Below are positions 1 to 11,584 of a stretch of 64,000 bases of DNA, piece by piece. The notes under the pieces are model-generated. The model saw only the letters and a list, made by a program, of their open reading frames with translations, was not told where the DNA came from and searched no databases. Made by a program: the position numbers and the translations under genes. Position 1 is the first letter of the stretch; every line of letters starts with the position of its first letter. The stretch lies in contig CM055098.1 in assembly GCA_029204225.1 (NCBI GenBank), forward strand, positions 55,188,282 to 55,252,281, read 5' to 3'. The stretch comes from Diphasiastrum complanatum (taxonomy: Eukaryota > Streptophyta > Lycopodiopsida > Lycopodiales > Lycopodiaceae).

Positions 1-28
1 TTTCGATAAAGGTTTTTGGTGTGTGTTT

Positions 29-836
29 CTACCTCTGAATATGGATGCAAAATACTTGTACATGGCATTGGTGGTCGTGGATAATGGAAGCAACATTGTC
101 TACAAATTTGGGTCTTATAACATGTTGATCGATGATGATATCTATATTTTGCATACTGAGTTTTGTATTGTCGCATGATATGTATAAATCAATAAATTTT
201 GTAATTTTGGTTTCTGAAGTTTTGTCATAAATGGGTGAATTTGCAAGCCATAGTAATCCATGTTCATGTTGACTACCCCGATTTTGAAATTCAGTGACAA
301 AGAAATAATCTTGGATCTTTCCTAAAGTATTTGTCTTTTTTAATATCAATGTGCGCAATGCCATTGGTCTTCATGATATAATACCTTGCACATGTTGTTG
401 GATCATGTCTAATCAAGTTTCCAAAAAAATCATTTTCAGTTTTGTATGTGCTACATTGCAAGATGTTTGAATTCAATTTTTGTAAGCAATATATGAGCGG
501 CAACCGTTTTTGTTCTGCTGAAGAAAGTGTTATGAAAAATGTTGGTGGGCCTAGTTGTCGAATCATTGCAAAAACATTTTTATGTAATCTGTGTTTATAA
601 TCAGGCAATGTGCGAACATGATCAAAATCTCGGTATCCTAAGTTAGATTGTAATATTTGTTCAATGTTTGTGTCATGAATTACATCTTTCGCTGTTAGTT
701 TCTTATGTTGAAGTGTACCTTTTCGTAATCTTATCCATATAGAACTAAGTACTTGTTGGATAAGTATTTTGATTGCTTTGAAAAATAAGTTTGTTGTATG
801 TTGTGCAAATTTGTGTTTATAATGAAGCAATCCCAT
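29..836 (-). pseudogene. Helitron replicase (Rep domain) fragment
   Basis: Two overlapping minus-strand frames (836-291 and 364-29) together give part of a Helitron-like N-terminal Rep domain. The first reads GYRDFDHVRTLPDYKHRL, then VFAMIRQLGPPTFFITLSSA, then LIRHDPTTCARYY, the usual order in plant Helitron replicases. The second carries FVTEFQNRGSQHEHGLLWLA, which holds the His-x-His metal-binding motif (HEH) of the rolling-circle HUH endonuclease. The frame changes at about 364-291, so the copy is broken. The catalytic tyrosines and the helicase would lie left of the window edge and are not seen. In an intact element this enzyme nicks and transfers single-stranded DNA. Upstream, the same DNA is split by the Copia element at 1002-5459. 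The family call is firm; activity is very unlikely. Confidence 0.85.
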
Positions 837-1001
837 TTTGCAATATGTTGATATATATTTATCGGAGGTACAACATATCTATTTCTATCTGGTGTAATTC
901 TTCTATTCCAAAACAGGACCAATATTTTATTCAAGTTATAAAGTATGCAAAAATATAGGAGTTCCGATAAAGAAAACAGATTCGCTATTATGATTATAAT
1001 T

Positions 1002-1702
1002 TGACAAAATTTTACAGCAAAATGAATCCCAATCAATCCTAAAAGTGATGGGGGATGCACAAATAAAAGATCTAGATCCAAACTATGAGCTAGAATCAAG
1101 ACTAGTTACCAAAACTAGCAAATTTGGCATTTAACTCCACATTAAGCACATAGATTTGATCAAATGAACCAAAGTAAAGTACAGAAAGCTTCTCAGACCT
1201 GTAAACAAGTTCAGTACCTTCCAATCCAAGCAATTAATGCATAAAAACACTCACATCCAATAGCTAGAACTCGCCACCAAAAGACAATGATGATAGAAGT
1301 GAAAAAAACTCGATTTTTCTTGATATTTGGATGGAAATCCCATCATACATTTATACTTTTCAAGCTCAGATCTGAACATATTAGGGCACCTCTGAACTTA
1401 TCATACCCTAACCCTCACATATAGCCTAATAGGTCATTGGATCCACCCTAACTTGGGGTCAAGATCTCGGGATTCCAAAACAATGAAAACAATGCTATTT
1501 TTAGCTCCTATTTTCTCTCTAACTTATCAAAGCACTATTTGGACTCACTCCAAAGGTGCCACTCCTATGCTAGGTTAGGAATGAGACTTACAAAGAGTAT
1601 CCTATGCTATTTGGCACGTGTGACAAGCCACAACATGACCATAATACAATTTACAAGCCATATGACAAAAATTGGTCAAGCTAGAATTGTGAAATTTTAA
1701 CA
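1002..1702 (-). repeat. 3' LTR of element E1
   Basis: A 701-bp LTR, preceded on the minus strand by a purine-rich PPT (1703-1712) and followed by the target duplication TAATT at 997-1001. The small divergence from the other LTR suggests a relatively recent insertion compared with other elements here. Confidence 0.93.
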
Positions 1703-1730
1703 CTCCTCCTCACAATTTAGCTTGATGAGA

Positions 1731-2029
1731 CTATCCTGGATCAATAATCAATACATGGATAAAAACAATATAACTTCCAGGTTCTTGCTTTGTTGAGTGA
1801 CTATGATCACTCATCATGATAAGAATATGTTTTGAGCTTCGAGTTCTCAAATGTAGTGAGAGCTCCATAAAGGTTGTCTTCAAGATCCAAGCTTTGTCTT
1901 TGGTAGGTTGTTGAATGATCACCTTGGGCTGCAAAATGTGAGTCTCCTCCTCAAAATAAACATGAAAAACAACAGCTTTCCATAAGATCCAACTTTTGTA
2001 TGAAGCACATACAACCAAAGCTTGATATA
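1731..2029 (-). other. E1 3' internal region, no recognised coding content
   Basis: This stretch lies between the end of the long unrecognised frame and the polypurine tract of E1. A short open frame (2069-1731) crosses it, but it has no motif I recognise. It is best read as the 3' untranslated part of the element. Confidence 0.4.
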
Positions 2030-3373
2030 TCACCATCTTGACTTTATCCGCCAAAACAATGAACTCCAACTTGGCATCCTTCCAATGAAGGTCTTCATTC
2101 CTTGGAATTCAAGAGTGAATGGATAACAAGATGAGGCCTTTGAATACATATTTGAAACTCTAATCAAAGTAGTAATGATCACTATTTCATCATCATAAGA
2201 TATAGGATGAAAAACCATGTTCATACTAGCATCATCAAAGGACTTTGTCAAATACATGACATGTTTTCTATCAAACACAAAATAAGATGAGTAAAGAGAG
2301 ATATGGATAAACTTCCTTTCTGCTCCTTTCTCTTTACCCAAACCTTCATATTGATGTAGATTCAGGTCTCTTTTGCATTGAGACAAGTGCTTCTTCTCAG
2401 GTTCCTCCTTGATGTCTTTTTTCTTCATCATGCTCACCCCCTCTTGTTGTTGATGATAAAAACATGGATCCAAACCATGATCTTCTTCAAGACTCTCAAG
2501 GACTTTGTTTTCAAGTCTCCAAAACTGAATGTTCTCCTTCTCAATATGATCTTTCAAGTCAACAAAACAATCACCAAGATTATTTATACCAAATTTACTA
2601 GTCCACAATTGCTTACCACTAGCAATTTGCATTACATACTTGTTGAACTTGAAACTAATGAGGCCAAATACTCTTGTATGGATATAAGTGTCCTTCAAGG
2701 ATGATTCACTTATTCTCATACAAGGTTCACAATATGCCTCTTTGAAAATGAAGTCAAATTCTTTCAACTTATGAATGAAAATGTCATGCTTACTTCTAGC
2801 ATACTCAAGAGTAAGTAGATATGACAAACACCTTTCATTCCATACTTTAGAATTCAAAGGGACTTCATTACAAAACCCAGCAAATGAAGTACAAAATGTA
2901 CCCCCCTTTCCAACTTTCCTTTCCTTGTCCACAAAAATGAGCATTGATAGCTCCATCTTTGCTTTTGTGGCTCTCCTTGGAATAGTTGAAGCTCTCGAAT
3001 TTTGCTCCTCATCTTGATCAAGCTCCTCCTTCATCTCAACCATATCTTTGCCAATATGATTCTTAGAGGATTCATCATTCAAGATTACAAACATTGTGGC
3101 TCTACCATTGCTCTTTGTGCTAGCGAAATGTACATCCAAATGAATCAACTTAAGAGGGTGAGTGGTCTTAGTGATAGTGTTAGAGAAAGGCAACCTATGT
3201 GCTTTAGCCAAAGCACATGCCTCACAAACCTTTTCCTCCTTTTCCATGGATATTGGAAGGCCTAGATAAAGCTCCTCCTTGCACATGACTTCCATAGACT
3301 TGGTGTTGATGTGACCAAGCCTCCTGTGCCACAAATCATTTGTGGTCATCTTGTCCTCCTTGGCTACTATCAC
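2030..3373 (-). CDS. E1 chimeric frame: Copia pre-integrase/partial integrase fused to an unrecognised region
   Basis: A 447-codon open frame. Residues about 9-110 are Copia: LWHRRLGHINTKSM, CEACALAKAHRLPF (the zinc-binding pre-integrase domain) and the start of the integrase core at LIHLDVHF. After residue about 120 the integrase stops and some 320 residues of unrecognised, still open sequence follow, with patches such as NEVPLNSKVWNERCLSYLL, FDFIFKEAYCEPCMRIS and MVFHPISYDDEIVIITTLI. Reverse transcriptase motifs (YVDD) are absent. An open frame this long in an otherwise gapped element is notable. It might be captured host sequence or an element-specific extra gene. Function unknown; the first part is certain Copia, the rest is not assigned. 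Confidence 0.6.
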   Translation of the reverse strand: MIVAKEDKMTTNDLWHRRLGHINTKSMEVMCKEELYLGLPISMEKEEKVCEACALAKAHRLPFSNTITKTTHPLKLIHLDVHFASTKSNGRATMFVILNDESSKNHIGKDMVEMKEELDQDEEQNSRASTIPRRATKAKMELSMLIFVDKERKVGKGGTFCTSFAGFCNEVPLNSKVWNERCLSYLLTLEYARSKHDIFIHKLKEFDFIFKEAYCEPCMRISESSLKDTYIHTRVFGLISFKFNKYVMQIASGKQLWTSKFGINNLGDCFVDLKDHIEKENIQFWRLENKVLESLEEDHGLDPCFYHQQQEGVSMMKKKDIKEEPEKKHLSQCKRDLNLHQYEGLGKEKGAERKFIHISLYSSYFVFDRKHVMYLTKSFDDASMNMVFHPISYDDEIVIITTLIRVSNMYSKASSCYPFTLEFQGMKTFIGRMPSWSSLFWRIKSRW

Positions 3374-3968
3374 AAATTGATTTGATATGAGCCTTCCTAC
3401 TCTCCTTGGCCATCAACACACTTTGAAGGTCTTCAATTGTAGGCAAGTTTCCCATGATGGCATAGCTTTGGACAAGGTTAGTAAAATCACTACATAAGCC
3501 ATTCAAAACTATTTGCACAAGCTCACTCTCTTTAATAGGTTCACCAACATAAGTAAGCTCTTTGTTCAAATCTTTTACTTTCAAAACAAATTGATGTCCA
3601 CTCTCACTCCTTCCTTGGAAGCATTAAAGAACTTGGTTCTTGAGGGAAAGTAACCTTGAGGTATTCTTGGACTCATAGATCTTCTGAAGAGTCTCCCAAG
3701 CCTCTTGGGCTGAGGTACATGCTCCTACTTCTTTGAGCAAATCATTTGCAACATTCATCTTAATACAATGGAGTGCAAGAGTGCAAGCTTGCACTTCTCT
3801 TGTATTTAGTTGCTTTTGTGGATGGATTGGCTCATCTTCCTCTCCATTCACAATATCCATCAAATCTTGCATGATAAGGATGGATTCCATTCTTAACTTC
3901 CAAATTGAATAATTTGAAGAGTTCAATCTATCACTAGAATCCAAAAGATAGGCACTTATAGATGCCAT
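3336..3968 (-). pseudogene. gag: Copia gag of element E1, frameshifted
   Basis: An ATG at 3968 opens MASISAYLLDSSDRLNSSNY followed by IWKLRMESIL, the typical start of plant Copia gag. Then come AWETLQKIYESKNTSRLLSL and, after a stop at 3624 and a frame change, GEPIKESELVQIVLNGL and ESRKAHIKSICDSS. Gag normally forms the cytoplasmic virus-like particle that packages element RNA. An upstream ATG at 4016 exists, but the one at 3968 matches the family start. No CCHC zinc knuckle follows; gag runs almost directly into the pre-integrase frame, so the knuckle and protease have been deleted. Confidence 0.85.
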
Positions 3969-4761
3969 CTTCAATGATAAGGAGATAGATTCAAAGAAAC
4001 AAGATAGATTGTACAAGATATGATCACTACTAGCTATCCCACTCTCTTTGGGACCTGAGATGAATCACTCTCTGATTTCTCAACAAGATCTAAGGTGATC
4101 TTGAGCTTGATCTATCTTCTAGATCCAAACTTACTATAGATTTGATCAAAGTAGTCTCCTCCTTGATCTCGACTTTACAAGAAGGGTGAATCCACCTATA
4201 CTGAACCAAAAGCACTTTATAACACACAAATGTCTTACAAATAAAGCCTCTTAAATTCAGGTTGAATCACATTGACATATTCAATCACAAACCTATCCAA
4301 AACCGAGTGGAATAAAAACACAATTTTCACTAGTTTTGCATTTCTAGATGAAAACTCATCAAAACACGTGATATGAACCTAAAAGCTGTATTTTAGGACT
4401 TTAAGAAGCCTAAGAACGACCTAATTAAGCTCTCAAATGGCTGATCCAAACTTCTAAAGAGTGGTGGCATTCAAATCCTTATGAAAATCTCTACTAGGAG
4501 ACATGTACTCCAAGAATCAACTCATAAGAACTTTCTAATTTGGTTTGGTTGAATGGAAATGGGTCAATCTCGGTTCCTGCAGCTATAACTCAGCAAAACA
4601 ATTTCCTTTTGATCTATTATCACTCAAATGAAACCAAATTTGAAGGTACAATCACTAGATTAGCAACTAGTAGCAAGAGCAAAGCTAATACTACTCAAAT
4701 CTAGAATCAAAGCTTGAGAAAATCAAATCTAAAGCTCACTTTTGATTAGGCTCTGATACCA

Positions 4762-5459
4762 TGACAAAATTTTACAGCAAAATGAATCCCAAAAAATCCT
4801 AAAAATGATGGAGGATGCACAAATAAAAGATCTAGATCCAAACTATGAGCTAGACTCAAGACTAGTTACCAAAACTAGCAAATTTGGCATTTAACTCCAC
4901 ATTAGGCACATAGATTTGATCAAATGAACCAAAGTAAAGTACAGAAAGCTTCTCAGACCTGTAAACAAGTTCAGTACCTTCCAATCCAAGCAATCAATGC
5001 ATAAAAACACTCACATCCAATAGCTAGAACTCGCCACCAAAAGACAATGATGATAGAAGTGGAAAAACTCGATTTTTCTTGATATTTGGATGGAAATCCC
5101 ATCATACATTTATACTTTTCAAGCTCAGATCTGAGCATATTAGGGCACCTCTGAACTTATCATACCATAACCCTAACATCTAACCTAATAGGTCATTGGA
5201 TCCACCCTAACTTGGGGTCAAGATCTCGAGATCCCAAAACAATGAAAAACATGCTATTTTTAGCTCTTATTTTCTCTCTAGCTTATCAAAGCACTATTTG
5301 GACTCACTCCAAAGGTGCCACTCCTATGCTAGGTTAGGAATGAGACTTACAAAGAGTATCCTATGCTATTTGGCACGTGTGACAAGCCACAACATGACCA
5401 TAAACAATTTACAAGCCATATGACCATAATGGTCAAGCTAGAATTGTGAAATTTTAACA
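4762..5459 (-). repeat. 5' LTR of element E1
   Basis: A 698-bp LTR, nearly identical to 1002-1702 with a few substitutions and small indels. It starts TGTTAAAA and ends TTTTGTCA on the minus strand, followed at once by the tRNA-Met PBS. Confidence 0.93.
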
Positions 5460-5493
5460 TAATTCACATTATGAACACAGTATTGTCTACTTA

Positions 5494-5567
5494 CCATCAA
5501 TAACGTCGTCTACGGACATGAGACTAACATCGAACATATCGGAATCGTGTTTTTCAACTGACTCCAT
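5494..5567 (-). CDS. short putative first exon, possibly of the Helitron gene
   Basis: On the minus strand an ATG at 5567 opens 24 codons reading MESVEKHDSDMFDVSLMSVD and a few more residues. It is followed directly by GTAAGT, a consensus plant splice donor, and then an in-frame stop. It is acidic and lies upstream of the Helitron replicase frames once the Copia insertion is removed, so it could be a 5' exon of that gene. No acceptor was located and no homology was recognised. It could equally be chance. Confidence 0.2.
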
Positions 5568-8226
5568 CTACATGACACAAAAGAAAAGTTTGCAGTTGGC
5601 ATAGAACAAATACCAACCAAGCACTCGGTATCAAGCAACGGTCCAATTTCACAGCACATTATTTGTATAGAAGAACCACAATCATATCGGAAACCATGGG
5701 CTAGTTATTTTAGCATGTTTTTTTACGGTATTTGAAAATGTCTGGGTAAAAACGTGGCTTTTTTCGTCGAACAAAATAGTTACTAGTTTTAATCATTCAA
5801 TAACAAGAATAAAGTTACACGTTATAGCGAAACATGCTTCAAACACATGAACAAATGCATCTGCTTTGTACCACAAGCAATCGCGTATCAGAAATTAGCA
5901 TCGTATGCTTAAAAAAAGACATATTCTTGATTGGACTGAAAGCAACACACAGTATCTGTAATCAAAACACATGAATCATGACTGTTGAATTGGTAATCTA
6001 AATTCAAAACCACATGTTTTCTTTTGACTCAAGTATGCATAAGGTCTATAAATAGACTTTCTATGTACTATGAATTACCAAGGGAAAAAACCAGACAACG
6101 TCTTCCTTGAACATGTTTATGCATTATAGAGCGGCAGTTCGTGAGCAAAATCACAGCAGACATTGTAGGTAAAGGTTTGCATACGTAAGAGACGAAGGCA
6201 AGGAATCAAAGATATCATTGTTGATATATTTGATATAGGTATGTGCACTGAAAACAGAAGTTGTAGTGGCAATGAAATGGGCTGTGTGCCAAGCACATAG
6301 AAAGACGAACACATCTCTGGGGCTGGATTTGCAGCTTCCATGAGTAAGAAAATTGAAGGTGCTTTATCTGTCAACCAAATTGCGCAACGTGCCTTTGTTG
6401 TCAATGGCAACCGAGAAGCGAGTAAGGAGCTTGGCATCTAGCAAATGTGTACTTTGCCTTTGCATAGCTGATTTATGAAGCCTCTTACCTAGCCATTCCA
6501 GCCAAACCCAAATCCAATCAAGAAAAAATATGCTCACGTCTGCACCACCTCTCAATCCAATCAGCCCCTAAGGTAGCTTTCGGTCTAGTTTGTGGCAATC
6601 GAAACAAGTTCTAGAACAGATGGACGAAGCTCCAGAGCTAAGCCCCTTACAATCTGTGCGAAGATGGCAACGAGCATTACACTAAACTTGCAAGTCCTTA
6701 AATTACACCTGAAACTGCATTTAGAAGCAACAATCCATTGTCCAACTCCAGGTCAGAGATAAGGAAGCATATGGCAAAAGACAGGAGCACCAAGTTTTTT
6801 CAGACTCAAGATAAAGGTACCCATCTCACTAGAAACTTAGAATCTGAAGATGCATCCACCTCCAGCATCCCTCAACTCTTAGAGCATCTAGAATAGGGAC
6901 TTTGAAAGACCTTACTGGTCTCATAGATAGGTTTTTGGAGACTAATGTCCTTAGAGAACATGGGCATGGAATAGTATCAAGGGACAGGTAGATGACAACA
7001 ATCTGGTTGATGTAAGGAATCTGCTCAACTGCAGGTGCAAGTATCATATTTTTGGATTTTCGGAGTTTTGTTTCGGAATTCCAGGATTTTTTTCATTTGC
7101 TTTGCTACAACTTGATCCAAAATTCTGAAGAAATTTCAAATTCATATCAATCTTTCCAATTGAAATCGCCTAGCAACTATGAGATATTCGGCTTACAATT
7201 TGGTTTTGATCAGGGGACAAGCAAAAAAACAGTTTAGAGTAAAGGTACAGGTAGTTGGTAAAGTCCGCACAAAAATCTATTGAGTTATTGCGTGAAAGGT
7301 GACCACAGGGAATTAAAGAACTCATGCCTATTATGTGTTGTGTGCAGCCTCTTCAATTAATGCCTTCCTCCTAATGATTATGGAAATTGGAAATCACTTC
7401 CAACAATGGTTGCAAATAAAATTGTTGCTGTAAACTATCATTTACGATAAATTGATTGGGACATAAATCGAAACCTCTTTCATGTTGCGTAAATCTCTTG
7501 AAATGTATCAGTTTTAGAAGAACAAGAATCTGAAAAGAGACAGGAAATCTTTGAACATGAACACGGAACATCCGTTTATCGCACTATGAACATCAGACAT
7601 TTCCCCCAAAACATGCCCCAAAAACCCACCCTTCAAGTGAATTTGAATTTCAGGGTCCATTTCACCTTGAGATTTTTTAATGAAGTTTAAGTTTTGATTT
7701 GAACTTCAGGTCCCTTCAATTCTTAAAAAAAGACTTCTTTCTTGGAATTTAATGGTGGAGGGCCATTCAAGGCCGCGCTCTCTCCTGTCTTCTCCTACAA
7801 CTGCTTAGCCAAGCTTTATGGCTATGGCTGGGGTTTCTGCACCCTCCTGCAGATTTGTCCTGCTCTCTCTTCTCTCGGCGGCCTCCCACGACCTTCTGCA
7901 GATCTGGTTGGACTGGTAGGGTGCCCTTGTTCGTGCTTTTACCGCACCCAAAACGATTCTTTATGGAGAGAAAACAGTGATTTTCCCACCTCAAACCCTG
8001 GCTGTCAAGGAATTGGAATTCTTGGTCTTCTTATCACCTTCCTCAAGGATTTTGGTAGCAAATTCGTGCTTCATATAGGTCGCCCTTTTCTTACTCTGTG
8101 ATGTAATTAACGGTACGCCATTTAGTGCAATATTGATGGCAAACGATCTGCTTCTTTGTTGGAAAACCTGTGTTTCGCTTGAATAAGGTTGGAAAGCTTG
8201 CAAATTTCTCAATTTTTGCAAACTAA

Positions 8227-8231
<5 letters not shown>
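5568..8231. other. unassigned AT-rich stretch
   Basis: No gene, tRNA or transposon protein could be recognised on either strand. Short open frames exist near 6117-6555 (minus) and 7742-8101 (plus), but they overlap frames of similar length on the other strand or in other phases and show no family motif. Poly-T runs and degenerate sequence suggest old intergenic DNA. Confidence 0.4.

Positions 8232-8265
<34 letters not shown>
8232..8265. repeat. (CT)n microsatellite
   Basis: About 17 uninterrupted CT units. They lie some 100 bp left of a degenerate tRNA-Met-like PBS. Confidence 0.95.
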
Positions 8266-8268
<3 letters not shown>

Positions 8269-8363
8269 TACAATTCGAAGCAAAGATTTGTGTTACAAAT
8301 CGCTTGTGCTCAATCAACCAAGTAACAATTCTTCAAACTCTCCAAGAATTCGGCTCCAAGCCA

Positions 8364-8850
8364 GGCTCTGACACATGAGTTACATTCATCAAAAGAAGGA
8401 GAGAGCACACCAAAACCTAGACAATATTTCACAAATTGTATTCATCAAAGAGATAAGAATGTACATATATATAGTCTCATCTGTTTGGGGGCGGGGGGCG
8501 GTACGGTTGCATGGTAGTTCGTCCCCATTACGGGATGTATGTACCGACTCTATCCACCTATTGACGTATACAGTACAAGTAAAGCAACATAGCAGTTGTG
8601 AGGAGTCATATCGGACACATGGCATCATCCGGTTGGATATGAAGAGCCACGTTCTGAGTCATAGCAGAGATTTGAAAACGCAATTAATCTGCACCGTTGG
8701 ATCACAACTGCTATGTCTGGTATTCGTGATCCGACGGTGGGCTACTGCTGTAGCCACCCTCGCCGCTCCAGCGGCTCGGAGTGCTACAGCCGGTAGCCCA
8801 CCTCCGCATCACGAATACCTAGTCCGTATACCAAACTACTAAAAATGGTA
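8364..8850 (-). mobile_element. possible degenerate LTR with PBS-like start
   Basis: GGCTCTGACACA at 8364-8375 resembles the reverse complement of the Copia PBS (GGCTCTGATACCA) with substitutions. It is followed by TGAG and a stretch with a TATATATA box near 8465, the order expected for a minus-strand 5' LTR. No partner LTR was found, so this is tentative. A long hairpin lies inside. Confidence 0.25.
8719..8819. repeat. nested inverted repeat (long hairpin)
   Basis: The left arm at 8719-8753 (GGTATTCGTGATCCGACGGT and onward to CTGTAG) is the imperfect reverse complement of the right arm at 8784-8819, with only a few mismatches over 35 bp. The 30-bp loop holds a second, perfect hairpin, GCCGCT-cc-AGCGGC, at 8762-8775. 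It is GC-rich against an AT-rich background. It could be a MITE-like foldback, a small-RNA precursor or a rearranged LTR part. Confidence 0.8.
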
Positions 8851-11584
8851 ATACTACGTCAAGTGTTTAGATAAATTGGACTTATCTATTCTAACACCCC
8901 ATCCTAATCTCTCTACTAGATACTAAAGGAACTAGAGCATAGAAGTGATGATATACTCAATATGTCAAAAAGTGGTAGGGTTAGGTCGAAATATTTCTAT
9001 CATCCATATAGTAAATCATAGCTACTATCTCATGCTCCACATGATACTTTTACAAATTGCATACAAAAGCCCAAATTAATTATGCTAGCATGCACCATTT
9101 TTGTGGCTTAATATGGCAACACACGCTTGAATGAATGTGTTTGGTCACCATTAGTCCTAGGCAATATTCTTATGCCTATAATGTCTTTGAATGAAACACT
9201 AGTATTTGTACAGAGTCTCTAACTCGTGGATGGGTGGACTTGTTAATGTCATAGTAATTATCATGGCATGGCGGTGACTATGGATGTACTTCGTGGATGA
9301 GTGGTTAGACTGATGTTACCTTTACTGTAAGGTTGATCTTAGATGACTATAACAATAGTATCAAAGCTATTGCCACATGTAATTATCTTGAAACATTAGA
9401 AGTTCAATCCAAAAGAAAATTGTGTAAGGAACATATGATAGTGTTGTGTCCATGTCCTGTATATAGGATTCGGCATAGTCCTAGACTTGGAAACACGATA
9501 CTCTTGTACTCGAGATTATTGGTTACGCCTTGTTATTTTGAACTAGGCTAGTAATGTAATTAATAACCTTGTAAAGACCTAGTTACAAATATTGTGACGT
9601 GTGGAGCTATTGCATGGGTTGGACGACTATAGGCATGTGTAGAGGATCAATAGCAATGAAAATTGCTTCTGGGAATATTCTTGGCTTGCATGGGCACATG
9701 CATAGGAGACGCTTAGTCAATATATCCTAGTGGGGACTCGCCCTATTACCATTTTTATTGTGAATTTTCATTGCCAAGTTACTCTCTCTACACCTGCATC
9801 CTATTCCCTAGCACAGGAGAGATGCATCTACATGGTTGGGTGGTTTGGCTCCACTGTCATTCCTTTGTGTGTGTCTTGTAAGCAGGATCTTGGAGGTGCT
9901 TCTCCTTACAGTGGTATCACAACAAGGCTTACAAAGATTGAAGGGATTGGAGCTATGAGGCTTTTTGTCGACACTTTGGTGGAGATCAATCCGTTTCCTC
10001 TTCCTGGTGGAGTTCCATCTGATATTGGCTTTCTCCATAGCAGAATGAGTGATTGTCAATTTTAGCTATTTATGATGGTTCTTTGTCAGTTTACTTGTAT
10101 ATCTCATAACTTATGGTAGATCTGAATTTCTAGCAAGTGTACCTTCGGTTTGGAGTCATTAAATGCTGATTTAAGGATTGCATGCCAAAAATCTGCAAGG
10201 TCTACGATTCTACCCTATGTTAGTCCAAAAATTGCTTGTTTTTTAACAAAAAATTCCTAGAAATGGTAGTAAGAGCTATGATTCTGGCAAAATAAAAACT
10301 TTTTGTGCACGAAAGTAATCGAATTATAGTATATTAGGCCTGATTGCACTTGCTTGTGGATTAGAACCACTAGATCATGCCAAAAAAGACGAAAAATAAA
10401 AGATTAAAAAACAAGGTTTTTTTAATGGTTTTTTCACTGATTTGGGAGTTTTTCCTAAATTCCTTGTATAAAAATTTGCATTCACATTTTCGAGTGTGCG
10501 ATGAAGCTTTTCAGGGGCTGTAATAAAGTTTGGTTGGGGCTAATCACCATTAAGGGCGTCAAAAAGTCAAAAGCTAGTGTATTTTTTTATTGTTTTTGAG
10601 CATGAATAACTCTTGAAAGTGGATCAGAAACCTTCAAAATTGTTTACAAGCTGAAATTTAGGTAGTATTGCCTCTATTTTGAGCCCTTATACACCCAATT
10701 TGGTGGTGGGAGGCTTAGGCACCGATTTCCCGGGCTTTGGCTTGTTGTCGCCCTCCATAGAAGCTACCCTTGCTTGATATGGGCCTATGCTTGTTGGACC
10801 TGTTATAAGCTGCTATGCCTCTAATGAATATTATAAGAGTGCTTGTAACCTCTAATTGAATGGATGTAGGACTGGGATAGGTTCTTTGACAAAAGCTCCT
10901 AGTAAAAGTGCACCCTCCTACTGGTTTTTTGATCATTTATTGCTCACACATGTGAAGTCTAGGTGGCATGATGATATGGCAATTATCTTGCTAACTCATA
11001 TCCCTTTGTACTATGCTTTAAAGAGACCAATTTGATGTCTTGTAGCAAAGTTATGATCGTCAGAAGTTTTGGTAGTTTTTAGTTCAAATCTGCAAATTTT
11101 TTGAAATGTTCTGATGCATGTCTACTTTTTCCCAACTTTGGTGTATTGTGCTTGTGGAGATTAGTTGCATGGCGATTCTCTTAATGATTCTGTTGATCTA
11201 CAATTGTTTTGAGTGGTTATCCGCAAGTACTTTGGTTCTGTCATAGACCTGTGAAAATGGCTAATGGATTCTAAGTGAGTTTTAAGTAAAAAATTCTGAA
11301 ATGATGTTTTATGACTGATGCCATGTGCTTTGCATGCCAATCTGGCATTGTATTGGTGACATCAAAAATCAACTAATATATTGATTTCTTTATGTCGATT
11401 TTCTTTTGTACTAACAATATTTTTGTCAGAATTGTTGAGTTACTCAAATTTGTTAAAAATCAAATTTTTTAAAAAAAAAATTTAGATTTCAATTTTTTTG
11501 TTATCTATGAAATGAATTTAGATTAGTGAATTGACCATACTGAGTTTTTGTCCGTCAGATTTGGTCATAGTGTTTTCATTGAAA
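8851..11584. other. unassigned stretch, probably old LTR debris
   Basis: No protein family was recognised. A PBS-like string, GTGGTATCACAACAAGG, near 9912 follows a stretch ending in CTTACA and might be the decayed end of an LTR. The rest shows poly-A/T tracts and no sustained open frame with family motifs. Confidence 0.35.

Larger units (their letters stand above)
1002..5459 (-). mobile_element. non-autonomous Ty1/Copia LTR retrotransposon (element E1)
   Basis: This is a complete insertion on the minus strand. Two LTRs (4762-5459 as 5', 1002-1702 as 3') begin TGTTAAAATTTCACAATTC and end TTTTGTCA. The target duplication TAATT sits at 997-1001 and 5460-5464. The PBS TGGTATCAGAGC (plant initiator tRNA-Met) abuts the 5' LTR at 4750-4761, and the polypurine tract TGAGGAGGAG abuts the 3' LTR at 1703-1712. 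The interior (about 3.06 kb) has a broken gag and a pre-integrase segment but no zinc knuckle, protease motif, full integrase, reverse transcriptase or RNase H. It therefore depended on another element for transposition. It lies inside the Helitron remnant, so it is younger than that remnant. Confidence 0.93.

Noticed and set aside
7742..8101. 119-codon plus-strand open frame
   Set aside because: An overlapping minus-strand frame is also open, the composition is not protein-like and no motif is recognisable.
8375..8842. 155-codon plus-strand open frame
   Set aside because: Its second half is the nested hairpin, and it overlaps a probable LTR; no family motif.
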